Under the pieces are notes generated by a model. It did not search any database and had not been told where the DNA came from. It saw nothing but the letters and a program-made list of their open reading frames with translations. A stretch of 8,675 nt of DNA from the NCBI GenBank assembly GCA_031284085.1, contig JAITAM010000087.1, positions 1 through 8,675 of the forward strand, given 5' to 3'. This DNA comes from Spirochaetaceae bacterium. GTDB taxonomy: Bacteria; Spirochaetota; Spirochaetia; Treponematales; Breznakiellaceae. The translations under genes were made by a program, and so were the position numbers. This document shows positions 1-5,932 of this stretch, piece after piece (position 1 is the first letter of the stretch; each line of letters opens with the position of its first letter).

Positions 1-831
1 GCATAACTGATCGGCCCATGAACAGACCATGCCGCTTAAGGTACCGTAGTCCTGCGGGTTAAGGCACATAGTGCTTTCTGAGTCGCCGCATAAAGCGTCA
101 AAACCGCATGAGATGCACAAGAGCTGCGGCTTGTAGCTTTTTAAGGCCGGATACACAGTGCTTTCCATAAGTTCGCAGTAATACTCGCCGGTACTTTCAG
201 GCGGAATGGGAAGGTTGAGCGTGAAGCCGATGCCTGAACCGCTGCCAATCTCTTGAGACCTGCCGGTTTCTTGGGGAAAAAGGCTGTCTTGATGCAGATC
301 GATACCATACACAGAGTCGGTGTTGAAGAATATCTCTTGAGTACCGTTGCCGTGGTGTACATCCCAGTCGATGACGGCGATTCGGCAAAGCCCAAGACTC
401 AAAGCCTTTTGTACAGCAACCGCCATGTTATTGACGATACAGTAGCCCATGGCGCGGCTATAGCCGGCGTGGTGTCCGGGTGGTCTAACCAACGCAAAGC
501 ATTTGCGCCAAGTACCGTCTACTATGCGTTCAACAAGTTCAAGGCAGATACCAGCGGCTAACAGAACACATTCAAGGCTGTTTTTTGAGAAAAACGTTTC
601 ATAATCAAGAAAGGTTTCATTCCTTCCTAATGAAAACAAATAGTTGATGTATTCAGGAGAGTGTGCCGCGTACAGTTCTTCTCTTGTTGCCAGCCGGTAC
701 ATATCGACTACAGCGCCCAGACCCAAACGCCGTTCCACAGCTTCCCAAGCGCGGCTGATTCGCACCGGCTGTTCAGGATGCCCTTTGGGCGTCCTATGCT
801 TTAGGAGGTTTTGGTTTGATACACAAAGCAC
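1..831 (-). CDS. Histone deacetylase-like (class II/acetoin-utilisation type) deacetylase, 3' end outside window
   Basis: Partial zinc-dependent deacetylase of the histone deacetylase/acetylpolyamine amidohydrolase family; 277 residues are present and the frame is still open at position 1. Seen: the N-terminal KHRTPKGHPEQPVRI, like the GHPE motif of the family; PPGHHA with the two active-site histidines H120 and H121; DWDVHHGNGTQ with zinc ligands D157 and H159; and SCGFDAL with the third zinc ligand D245. The catalytic tyrosine region would lie beyond the edge. The usual SAGFDA motif is SCGFDA here. I chose the GTG at 829-831 because an in-frame TGA lies at 838-840 and homology begins just after; the ribosome site is weak. 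It follows nth by about 50 bases and is probably the last visible gene of the deoD-ispF-nth operon. The substrate is unknown: bacterial members act on acetylated small molecules or proteins. Family call firm, substrate not. Confidence 0.9.
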   Translation of the reverse strand, partial: MLCVSNQNLLKHRTPKGHPEQPVRISRAWEAVERRLGLGAVVDMYRLATREELYAAHSPEYINYLFSLGRNETFLDYETFFSKNSLECVLLAAGICLELVERIVDGTWRKCFALVRPPGHHAGYSRAMGYCIVNNMAVAVQKALSLGLCRIAVIDWDVHHGNGTQEIFFNTDSVYGIDLHQDSLFPQETGRSQEIGSGSGIGFTLNLPIPPESTGEYYCELMESTVYPALKSYKPQLLCISCGFDALCGDSESTMCLNPQDYGTLSGMVCSWADQLC

Positions 832-883
832 GGTTTGTCAGCCTATCTAAAGAGAGCATCCGCCGCTGATACTCAAAAGAGTT

Positions 884-1534
884 TCAGCGCGACCTGCCTA
901 CTCCTCGGCGTTCACAGTGAGGCCGTATGACGCAGCCGGAACAAAATGGGCTTATCGGTCGGCAAACCTGTTGGCCGTAGAGTACAAGAACTGTGTTGAT
1001 ACGCTTCCAGTAAATACGCGGCAGTATACGGCGCAACAGATCCTCCGTCTGCTCCGGGTTTTTAGTGGTAAGCCATCCGGTACGATTTGAAATGCGATGC
1101 ACATGAACATCAACGCAAATACCGTCTTTATCGAAGGCTTCGACTAAAACAAGATTTGCCGTTTTGCGTCCCACTCCCGGAAGGGCAAGGAGGCGGTCAA
1201 TATCATCAGGCACCTGTTTATCGTATTGTTCAACAAGAATTGCAGCGATTCTTTTGAGGTTTGTCGCCTTGGTTCTGTAGAAACCGGCAGGATATATAAG
1301 CTGTGCGGCTCTTTCCGTAGGTATTGTACACAGAGTAGATGGATCAGGGATCGCTTCAAGAAAGACTTTTGAACGGGCAAGCGTAACGGCATCTTTAGTG
1401 CGCAAGCTTATAATAGTAGAGACAAGTACAGCCCAAGGATCGCGCTTTGTTTGAGCGGCTACGGTATTAACCGCCGGCTCTTGTTCTGCTTTCCATTGCT
1501 CCAGTTTGCTCATAATCGTATCCCAAAGAATCAT
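884..1534 (-). CDS. nth: Endonuclease III (DNA glycosylase/AP lyase)
   Basis: Base-excision repair enzyme that removes oxidised pyrimidines and cuts the abasic site. The 216-residue length is normal for the family. Seen: helix-hairpin-helix LPGVGRKTAN with catalytic lysine K124; catalytic aspartate D142 in CVDVHVHR; and a C-terminal 4Fe-4S loop with cysteines 191, 198, 201 and 207 in the exact C-x6-C-x2-C-x5-C spacing. The start is the ATG at 1532-1534, which overlaps the ispF stop as ATGA and has GGAG five bases upstream, implying translational coupling. A longer frame begins at 1552 but lies inside ispF. An alternative ATG at 1511-1513 (MSKLEQW) cannot be excluded. The deacetylase gene follows after about 50 bases. 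Confidence 0.96.
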   Translation of the reverse strand: MILWDTIMSKLEQWKAEQEPAVNTVAAQTKRDPWAVLVSTIISLRTKDAVTLARSKVFLEAIPDPSTLCTIPTERAAQLIYPAGFYRTKATNLKRIAAILVEQYDKQVPDDIDRLLALPGVGRKTANLVLVEAFDKDGICVDVHVHRISNRTGWLTTKNPEQTEDLLRRILPRIYWKRINTVLVLYGQQVCRPISPFCSGCVIRPHCERRGVGRSR

Positions 1535-2007
1535 ACACGCTCCAAGAGGCACACCGCTAATGCTTCAACAGCTTCTCCTGCGCCGACCGAATCGCATCCT
1601 TCGTTTGTCTTTCCTTTAACAAATACCATTTCTATATCCACGTCTAACAACGATGCTAGTGAAGCGCGTATTGTGTGCCGGTAGGGAAGGAGTTTGGGTG
1701 CTTCGCAGCTCACCACACAATCGAGATTGACAAGAGCATAGCCGGCTTTTTTTACCTGCTCAAAGGAACGGCGCAAGAGCTCTTTTGAGCAGGCATCTTT
1801 CCACGCCGGATCGGATGGAGGGAATAGCTGTCCTATGTCGCCTATGCCGGCAGCACCGAGCAGCGCATCGATGACTGCATGGATTAGCACATCGCCATCC
1901 GAATGTCCGTCTTCACCTTTGTCTGCCGGTAATACGACACCGCCAAGGAGAAAAGCTCTCCCGCACACAAGCCGGTGCAAATCCCGCCCAAGACCAATTC
2001 GTATCAT
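1531..2007 (-). CDS. ispF: 2-C-methyl-D-erythritol 2,4-cyclodiphosphate synthase
   Basis: MEP-pathway enzyme that cyclises CDP-methylerythritol 2-phosphate to methylerythritol 2,4-cyclodiphosphate with loss of CMP, on the way to isoprenoids. It is 158 residues, the usual length. Seen: N-terminal MIRIGLGRDLHRL with metal ligands D9 and H11; HSDGDVLIHAVIDALLGAA with the third metal ligand H43; GDIGQLFPPSDPAWK; PKLLPY; and the C-terminal KGKTNEGCDSVGAGE in place of the family's TTE...GRGE segment. I chose the ATG at 2005-2007 over an in-frame GTG at 2022 because it gives the canonical MRIG-type N-terminus. It is a stand-alone IspF, not fused to IspD; ispD is not in the window. It starts about 50 bases after deoD and overlaps nth by four bases. 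Confidence 0.95.
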   Translation of the reverse strand: MIRIGLGRDLHRLVCGRAFLLGGVVLPADKGEDGHSDGDVLIHAVIDALLGAAGIGDIGQLFPPSDPAWKDACSKELLRRSFEQVKKAGYALVNLDCVVSCEAPKLLPYRHTIRASLASLLDVDIEMVFVKGKTNEGCDSVGAGEAVEALAVCLLERV

Positions 2008-2057
2008 AGCGCCTAAACTCACGGTCAGCCTGCTTCTAAGAAAATCTGCAGCGGCCT

Positions 2058-2762
2058 TTAGGTAATCGCCGTCTCAAGGGCAATTTCCATCATGGTTGTA
2101 AAGCTACGCTGCCTTTCATCAGAGGTGGTGCTTTCAGCGGAAACGAAGCTATCGGAAATAGTCAGCACGCAGAGAGCTTCCCTTTTGTATTTTGCAGCAA
2201 GGGTGTAAAGCTCAGCCCCTTCCATTTCCACAGCAAGGCAACCGAAAGCAGCCCATAGTTTCCATTCGTCCGGATTCTCAGAATAGAACATATCCGAAGA
2301 AACCACGGTACCGACTTTTGGCTCTATACCTTTTGCGACAGCAAGATCGTAAGCTGAGCGCAACAAGTTAAAAGAACACGCAGGCGCAAAGTTGCGCCCC
2401 TTAAACCGAATCTTATTTGCACCGGAATCAGTCGATGCGGCAAGCGCCAGTACAAGATCCCGTATCTGCACATGCTCTTGGATAGAACCTGCCGTTCCGA
2501 CACGAATAGCCCGTTTGACCCCGTAATTACGGAACAGCTCGTTGACATAAATAGAAATGGAAGGTATTCCCATACCGGTCCCCTGTACCGATATACGTTT
2601 CCCCCGATATGTTCCGGTGAAACCGAACATATTCCTAACCGCTGTGTACTGCTTCGGATTTTCCAAAAAATGTTCCGCAATAAACTGCGCCCGCAATGGA
2701 TCGCCGGGTAACAAAACCGTTTCGGCGATATCATCAGGCTGTGCTGCAATATGAATAGACAT
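2058..2762 (-). CDS. deoD: Purine nucleoside phosphorylase, DeoD type
   Basis: Cytosolic hexameric phosphorylase that splits purine (deoxy)nucleosides with phosphate into base and (deoxy)ribose 1-phosphate, for purine salvage. It is 234 residues, typical of the trimer-of-dimers bacterial class. The key residues fall at the same positions as in the E. coli enzyme: H4 from the neighbouring subunit; G20, R24, R43, R87 and T90 for phosphate; E179-M180-E181 for the ribose; D204 and R217 for catalysis. GTGMGIPS and RVGTAGSIQ are intact. The ATG at 2760-2762 follows a purine-rich TAAGGTAGGT. It is the first gene of a tight group with ispF, nth and the deacetylase. smpB lies 85 bases upstream in the same direction. 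I found no convincing -35/-10 pair in that gap. Confidence 0.97.
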   Translation of the reverse strand: MSIHIAAQPDDIAETVLLPGDPLRAQFIAEHFLENPKQYTAVRNMFGFTGTYRGKRISVQGTGMGIPSISIYVNELFRNYGVKRAIRVGTAGSIQEHVQIRDLVLALAASTDSGANKIRFKGRNFAPACSFNLLRSAYDLAVAKGIEPKVGTVVSSDMFYSENPDEWKLWAAFGCLAVEMEGAELYTLAAKYKREALCVLTISDSFVSAESTTSDERQRSFTTMMEIALETAIT

Positions 2763-2834
2763 ACTTAGTTACCTACCTTATTTTATCTTGTTATTTCTAT
2801 CTTCGGTTTTAGAAGGTGAATTCAAAGAACCGAT

Positions 2835-2847
2835 TATGCAAAGCATA
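2835..2847. repeat. Short hairpin after the smpB stop
   Basis: Perfect inverted repeat TATGC-AAA-GCATA directly abutting the smpB stop codon. It has a five-pair AT-rich stem and no following T run, so it is at best a weak 3' hairpin; read-through from smpB into deoD is possible. Confidence 0.25.
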
Positions 2848-3309
2848 CTATACAATCCGTTCTCGGGATTCCCGCGCCATATCCCGTTTAATATCCCGAT
2901 CACGAATATCGGCTCTTTTATCAAAAGATTTTTTCCCCTTACCTAAAGCAAGCTCTACTTTAACGCGGCCTTTTTTGAAATAAAAGGACAAAGGAATGAG
3001 CGTATAGCCTTTTTCCTCAACTTTCCGGCTTATGCGTTTTATCTCCGCTTTGTGCAAGAGGAGTTTCTTTTTACGATCCGGTACATGATTGAATATGGAA
3101 GAGAAAGGATTTTCAGCGACAGTCAAGGAACGAAGCCATACTTCACCGCCCATAATCTCAGCCCACGCATCGGGGAAAGAAATCCTCCCTTCACGAAAGG
3201 ATTTTACTTCAGTTCCCAGTAATTCTACACCGCATTCGTACCGTTCGTCTATTGAATAGTTATGCCATGCTTTGCGGTTTACGGCAATAACTTTACTGTC
3301 TTCTGTCAT
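2848..3309 (-). CDS. smpB: SsrA-binding protein SmpB
   Basis: tmRNA partner that brings alanyl-tmRNA to stalled ribosomes for trans-translation. It is 153 residues, normal for SmpB. Seen: NRKAWHNYSIDERYECGVELLGTEVKSFREG, the conserved N-terminal RNA-binding part of the beta barrel; KKKLLLHKAEIKRI; GYTLIPLSFYFKKGRVKVELALGKGKK; and the basic C-terminal tail KRADIRDRDIKRDMAR, which in the family fills the empty mRNA channel. The ATG at 3307-3309 has an AAGG about ten bases upstream. No tmRNA gene is visible nearby. Upstream lies transposon and toxin-antitoxin debris, so its promoter may lie within that decayed sequence. deoD follows after 85 bases. Confidence 0.97.
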   Translation of the reverse strand: MTEDSKVIAVNRKAWHNYSIDERYECGVELLGTEVKSFREGRISFPDAWAEIMGGEVWLRSLTVAENPFSSIFNHVPDRKKKLLLHKAEIKRISRKVEEKGYTLIPLSFYFKKGRVKVELALGKGKKSFDKRADIRDRDIKRDMARESRERIV

Positions 3310-3334
3310 GGATACACTGCCTTATAAAACTTCC

Positions 3335-3358
3335 CCAAACCTAGCTATTTCGGTTTGG
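3335..3358. repeat. 7-bp inverted repeat upstream of smpB
   Basis: CCAAACC and GGTTTGG flank a ten-base loop, 26 bases upstream of the smpB start. On the minus strand the second arm is followed by GGAAGTTTT, so it could act as a weak terminator for the decayed genes upstream or as a hairpin in a long smpB leader. It may instead be a leftover end structure of the transposon remnant. Confidence 0.35.
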
Positions 3359-3436
3359 AGTTTATTTCCTGCTTCATCTACGCTCATTTCGCTGCCGGCA
3401 TAGCCTGCAGACGGAGCTGCCTTTATCCACAGTCTT

Positions 3437-3451
3437 CCCGCCAACGGCGGG
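3437..3451. repeat. GC-rich hairpin CCCGCC-AAC-GGCGGG
   Basis: Perfect six-pair GC stem with a three-base loop, followed on the + strand by TTT. It lies within the mobile-element debris, just downstream of the toxin remnant. IS200/IS605 elements carry subterminal hairpins, and intrinsic terminators look similar; the sequence does not decide between them. Confidence 0.4.
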
Positions 3452-3473
3452 TTTCGGTCTAGCCGATCGTCCT

Positions 3474-3722
3474 CTATTTATAGCGGCGTTCTTATCACGA
3501 TAAAATCTTAAAACTACCGTCTTTGATCTCTGCAGCAAGGCGATAGTTTCCAAGCCTATATCTCCATAAACCAACAAAGATTAGCAGTTAATTCACCACT
3601 CAATCGTCGCAGCTCATCTCGTTCCATCATTCCACCTAACAATTTCTGAATAGGAATGTTAACCGAATTATCAAGCTTGTTAAATTCTCTAGCTACGTCT
3701 GCCGCTCAATTTTATAACCCAT
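3474..3722 (-). pseudogene. RelE/ParE-family toxin pseudogene, frameshifted
   Basis: Decayed ribosome-dependent mRNA-interferase-type toxin. Reading across frames gives MGYKIERQT, then VAREFNKLDNSVNIPIQKLL and MMERDELRRLSGELTANL, then GLWRYRLGNYRLAAEIKDG and SFKIL, ending in ERRYK before TAG at 3474-3476. GLWRYRLGNYRL matches the RelE signature (xxWRYRVGDYRLI), and EFNKLD matches the N-terminal helix. The first shift is after residue 9 and a compensating shift comes just before GLWRY; two adjacent stops follow KILS. Total length is 83 codons, close to the 85-90 usual for RelE. It overlaps the end of an antitoxin remnant by 11 bases, the usual antitoxin-toxin layout. Family call fairly firm from the motifs; it cannot make an active toxin. 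Confidence 0.72.
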
Positions 3723-3838
3723 TTTGACTATCCGCTGCTTCCCCAAAGATCGTTTTTTCTTTGCCGGCTTTAATACTTCCCGCTCATTTTGCAGCAAGAT
3801 AAACTAAAGCTGTATATATTATTCCTTTCTCATACTTT
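3712..3838 (-). pseudogene. RelB-like antitoxin 3' remnant
   Basis: A minus-strand frame reads YEKGIIYTALVYLAAK, one in-frame TGA, then AGSIKAGKEKTIFGEAADSQNGL and TAA at 3712-3714. The AGKEKTI...EEA...GL ending is typical of antitoxin C-termini that wrap the RelE/ParE toxin, and the stop overlaps the start of the toxin remnant. The DNA-binding N-terminus is missing; upstream sequence belongs to the tnpB remnant. The call rests mostly on position next to the toxin and on the tail motif. Confidence 0.45.
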
Positions 3839-4113
3839 GATAACAGACCCGTCTATTTTGAAACTCTCTTCCATTCCTTTTTTGTGAAAATCCGGATCTT
3901 CCGCCTGTTTTGCGTAGAAGCTTTTGAAAGCTTTTCCTAAATCTTCAAAAGCGCTACCTAGTTCCCACTTTGAAACTCCATTAGCAAAGCTGTACTGTTT
4001 ATCCCAACGGGCAGATGCTCAGTTATAGGCAAAAGCAGCGCAGCCGCATGATCTTGCAAAAAAGGCTTTGGACTGGTGTTTGCATCAAGCCCTATTTGGC
4101 ACGCCCGTTTCAC
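3830..4113 (-). pseudogene. IS200/IS605-family tnpB (OrfB) N-terminal remnant
   Basis: Start of a decayed RNA-guided nuclease/accessory gene of an IS200/IS605 element. GTG at 4111-4113 follows GAGGG and reads VKRACQIGLDAN, like the KRAYKFRLYPN start of TnpB. A frameshift leads to SKAFFARSCGCAAFAYN, matching the family's T.GC.RFVYN motif. After an in-frame TGA comes ASARWDKQYSFANGVSKWEL, then GSAFEDLGKAFKSFYAKQ and EESFKIDGSVIKV, which match the ALxDLxxAFKNFF and SFxxDGS segments. It stops at TGA 3830-3832. About 90 of the roughly 370-400 residues remain; the RuvC and zinc-finger parts are absent. No tnpA is visible. Family call good; the element is dead. Confidence 0.75.
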
Positions 4114-4182
4114 CTATTCCCTCTTTTGTTATCATTTTATACTTCCGCACCCCGCTATATAATGAAAAAAACATTACCTAGC

Positions 4183-5571
4183 CTATACTCCTTCTTGTAC
4201 TATAACCGGCCTGAATGATACAAATGGAGAACAAAACTCAGGCGGTAATGATCCACGGTTTTCGGTGCTTGAAAATTTTGTACCGCTGCTTCTGAGTACT
4301 TTCTCAGGAGATTCGATCACAACAGGCGCCGGTAAAAAATCTATGGGCGCAAAGAAATCATCACACCATTCCCACAAATCACCCTCTCCATCAAGAGGAG
4401 GGCTGAGTTTCCATTCGGCTTCTGTCGGGAGTCTCACTACCAATCCCTGTTCCGGCGGCAAGAGCATGGTCAGCCATTGACAGTAAGCTTGAGCCGCGTA
4501 CCATGAGACGCCGGTTACCGCCGAGGTGCCGGCTACCGCCGTTCCGCCGAAACGCTCAAGGTAATCGGTATCAACAAGCCCTTGAGCATATAAGTTTTCA
4601 GTATTTTCAGGCGCCCATTGCGGATTGGCTCTCAGGAAGGCATCCCACTCTTCGATCGTTACCATCTTTTCTGCTACCCACCATGGAGATCCAGCGCTCG
4701 CTTGCACCTCCTGAAACACAAGCGCCTCCACAGTCATCTGCCGACCCGAAAGAGACGCCGTCAAAACACCCTCTTCAGTATTTTGGTTGTTGAACCATTC
4801 TGAGGCGGCCAGCGTCTCGGCCATATCCGCAGGCAGCACCGAAGCAAGCCACTGTGCAGCATGGGGCGTCTCCGAAAGCCATGAAAGCATCTCCTGCACA
4901 GAGTGCAGCGCCGTTACCGGAGAGGGTGCATTACCGGCATTGTCGAGCAGGAATTGAGCGCGGCTTAAATCACGCACGGCGGTTTTAGTTGTTGCAAACC
5001 GTGCGGCGCTTTTGAGTATATCCTCAAAAACCGGCTCATCCGCCCTCCCTATCCGGTAAACACCCTCAGAAAGCGACTGCGGCACTTGGTAAGTAACGGT
5101 CGGCTCCCCGGCAAATGCCCATGCCGCATACTCTGAAGCTTGGTCTTTGAGGATAGCCACCGGATCAGGTGCAGAAAGGTGCGTATTAAGCGCAACGGTG
5201 AGCGGGAAGAGGAGCGAGGCAAACAAGCGCCCTTTTACCTGCACCTCAGTATGGTATGTGGTGAAACCGGGCGAGACGACACTGATCTTGTGTTCCCCCT
5301 TTGGAACAAAAACACGGCAGGGAGTGCGCTCGTAATACACGTCGTTTATACGCACCGCAGCGCCTTGCGGTTCGCTGGTAATGACAAAAACGGTTCCGGG
5401 GCTGCGTATGCCGGGGTAAAACAGGATAAAAAAAAGAATCACGAGAAGGACACACGAATAAAGCAGTGCAAGATATATGCGAGGAGCGATACCGAAAAGC
5501 GACGGCAAATGCACACGATCTTCAGGCAGGGTTTTTGCAGCGACCTCTAGGTCTTTCTTTGCTCTTACCAT
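4183..5571 (-). CDS. Membrane-anchored PEGA-domain and FGE-sulfatase-like protein
   Basis: Predicted 462-residue cell-envelope protein. Seen: a short charged cytoplasmic N-terminus; one membrane helix at about 31-53 (IYLALLYSCVLLVILFFILF); a PEGA domain at about 59-112 (TVFVITSEPQGAAVRIND then TPCRVFVPKGEHKISVVSPG); a middle region without a recognised domain; and a C-terminal FGE-sulfatase fold (about 296-457) with VTGVSWYAAQAYCQWL, VRLPTEAEWKLS and GDLWEWCDD. The usual RGGSW motif is degraded to LRSSGTKF and the cysteine pair of true formylglycine-generating enzymes is not seen, so this is probably a binding or structural domain. The start is the ATG at 5569-5571, seven bases after a perfect promoter -10. 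The frame stays open to 5853, but that part is a decayed duplicate. An alternative GTG start is at 5512-5514 after GAAG. Function unknown. Confidence 0.85.
   Translation of the reverse strand: MVRAKKDLEVAAKTLPEDRVHLPSLFGIAPRIYLALLYSCVLLVILFFILFYPGIRSPGTVFVITSEPQGAAVRINDVYYERTPCRVFVPKGEHKISVVSPGFTTYHTEVQVKGRLFASLLFPLTVALNTHLSAPDPVAILKDQASEYAAWAFAGEPTVTYQVPQSLSEGVYRIGRADEPVFEDILKSAARFATTKTAVRDLSRAQFLLDNAGNAPSPVTALHSVQEMLSWLSETPHAAQWLASVLPADMAETLAASEWFNNQNTEEGVLTASLSGRQMTVEALVFQEVQASAGSPWWVAEKMVTIEEWDAFLRANPQWAPENTENLYAQGLVDTDYLERFGGTAVAGTSAVTGVSWYAAQAYCQWLTMLLPPEQGLVVRLPTEAEWKLSPPLDGEGDLWEWCDDFFAPIDFLPAPVVIESPEKVLRSSGTKFSSTENRGSLPPEFCSPFVSFRPVIVQEGV
5251..5397 (-). repeat. PEGA-encoding duplicated segment, copy A
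   Basis: Part of the intact PEGA/FGE gene. From 5261 it aligns without gaps to copy B at an offset of exactly 498 bases, with 13 mismatches in 138 positions (about 90% identity); similarity fades over the ten bases before it and ends sharply near 5397. Confidence 0.9.
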
Positions 5572-5578
5572 GAAGTGG

Positions 5579-5607
5579 ATTATAGAATTAAAGCCCATTA
5601 TTGTCAA
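5579..5607 (-). promoter_or_regulatory. Perfect consensus sigma-70 promoter of the PEGA/FGE gene
   Basis: On the minus strand TTGACA (5602-5607), a 17-base spacer and TATAAT (5579-5584): both hexamers are exact consensus. Seven bases separate the -10 from the ATG at 5571, so transcription should begin at or within a base or two of the start codon, giving a leaderless mRNA. No Shine-Dalgarno sequence lies before that ATG. Confidence 0.8.
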
Positions 5608-5702
5608 CAAAAGCAAAGAGGCGCCCTTTTCTTCTCTGCCGGGCGTGGCCAGCCGCAAGACCGCAGCTTTAATAAACACTTGTTCCGTGTCTGCATCGCC
5701 TC

Positions 5703-5735
5703 TTCTCATATTTTGAAATAAAGATACAAATAATA
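5703..5735 (-). repeat. Short copy of a permease 3' end
   Basis: Matches the end of the permease gene (5955-5987) at an offset of 252 bases; the core 5707-5734 agrees at 26 of 28 positions. In the permease frame it reads IICIFISKYEKRR, against IICIFISKYGNSLKRRV in the gene. It sits just after PEGA copy B, so the two fragments form a mosaic. Confidence 0.6.
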
Positions 5736-5739
5736 TAGC

Positions 5740-5908
5740 GGGCGTGGAATGATAGGCGGTGAAACCGGACGAGACGGTGTTGATCTTGTCTTCCTTCTTT
5801 GGAACAAAAACACGGCAGGGACTGCGCTCGTAATACACGTCGTTTATACGCACCGCAGCGCCTTGCGCTTTGCTGGTAATGACAAAAGTGGTTCCGTAGC
5901 CACCTCTT
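5740..5908 (-). pseudogene. Decayed partial copy of the PEGA coding segment
   Basis: Reads GTTFVITSKAQGAAVRINDV, then YYERSPCRVFVPKKEDKINT and VSSGFTAYHSTP, against SPGTVFVITSEPQGAAVRIND... in the intact gene. An in-frame TGA lies just upstream, there is no membrane helix, start signal or ribosome site, and the sequence passes into unrelated residues. The frame happens to stay open into the downstream PEGA/FGE gene, but the strong promoter lies between them, so it is not a genuine N-terminus. It lies directly after the permease gene. Confidence 0.75.
5749..5895 (-). repeat. PEGA-encoding duplicated segment, copy B
   Basis: Second copy of the segment at 5251-5397. Mismatches cluster in the part coding for the C-terminal half of the PEGA strand pairs, while a 42-base core around 5824-5867 is unchanged. 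Confidence 0.9.
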
Positions 5909-5910
5909 CA

Positions 5911-5925
5911 GCCTAATCCTTAGGC
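5911..5925 (-). terminator. Hairpin after the permease stop
   Basis: Perfect inverted repeat GCCTAA-TCC-TTAGGC, seven bases after the permease stop codon. There is no T run on the minus strand, so it is a weak terminator or an mRNA 3'-end stabilising hairpin. Confidence 0.35.
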
Positions 5926-5932
5926 TTAAAGC

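Larger units (their letters stand above)
3322..3455 (-). pseudogene. Possible tnpB 3'-end fragment
   Basis: A minus-strand open stretch ends in SEMSVDEAGNKLQTEIARFGEVL followed by TAA at 3322-3324. Its style resembles the polar, poorly conserved tails of IS200/IS605 TnpB (OrfB) proteins, and it sits downstream of a clear tnpB N-terminal remnant. No zinc-finger cysteines or catalytic residues are present, and frames change along it. The assignment is a guess from position and style; it could be unrelated intergenic sequence. Confidence 0.25.

Noticed and set aside
253..561. 102-residue + strand open frame
   Set aside because: Antisense to the deacetylase, whose motifs and zinc ligands are intact on the minus strand.
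871..882. ACTC-AAAA-GAGT hairpin just after the nth stop
   Set aside because: A four-pair stem is too weak and no T run follows.
3374..3577. 67-residue minus-strand frame with RDKNAAIN, resembling the TnpB DRDxNAAxN motif
   Set aside because: The same bases in another frame give the much better RelE match GLWRYRLGNYRLAAEIKDG, so the NAAIN resemblance is accidental.
4161..4175. Seven-T run after the PEGA/FGE stop on the minus strand as an intrinsic terminator
   Set aside because: No GC-rich stem precedes it; only a four-pair AT stem surrounds the run.
3310..4182. tmRNA gene near smpB
   Set aside because: I looked for a tRNA-like 3' end and a tag reading frame and found neither; the stretch is explained by decayed tnpB and toxin-antitoxin sequence.
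5140..5550. 136-residue + strand open frame
   Set aside because: Antisense to the PEGA/FGE gene, low complexity and highly charged, with no recognisable domain.
5572..5853. N-terminal extension of the PEGA/FGE frame by 94 codons
   Set aside because: It consists of a decayed PEGA copy and debris, and a perfect promoter lies between it and the real start.
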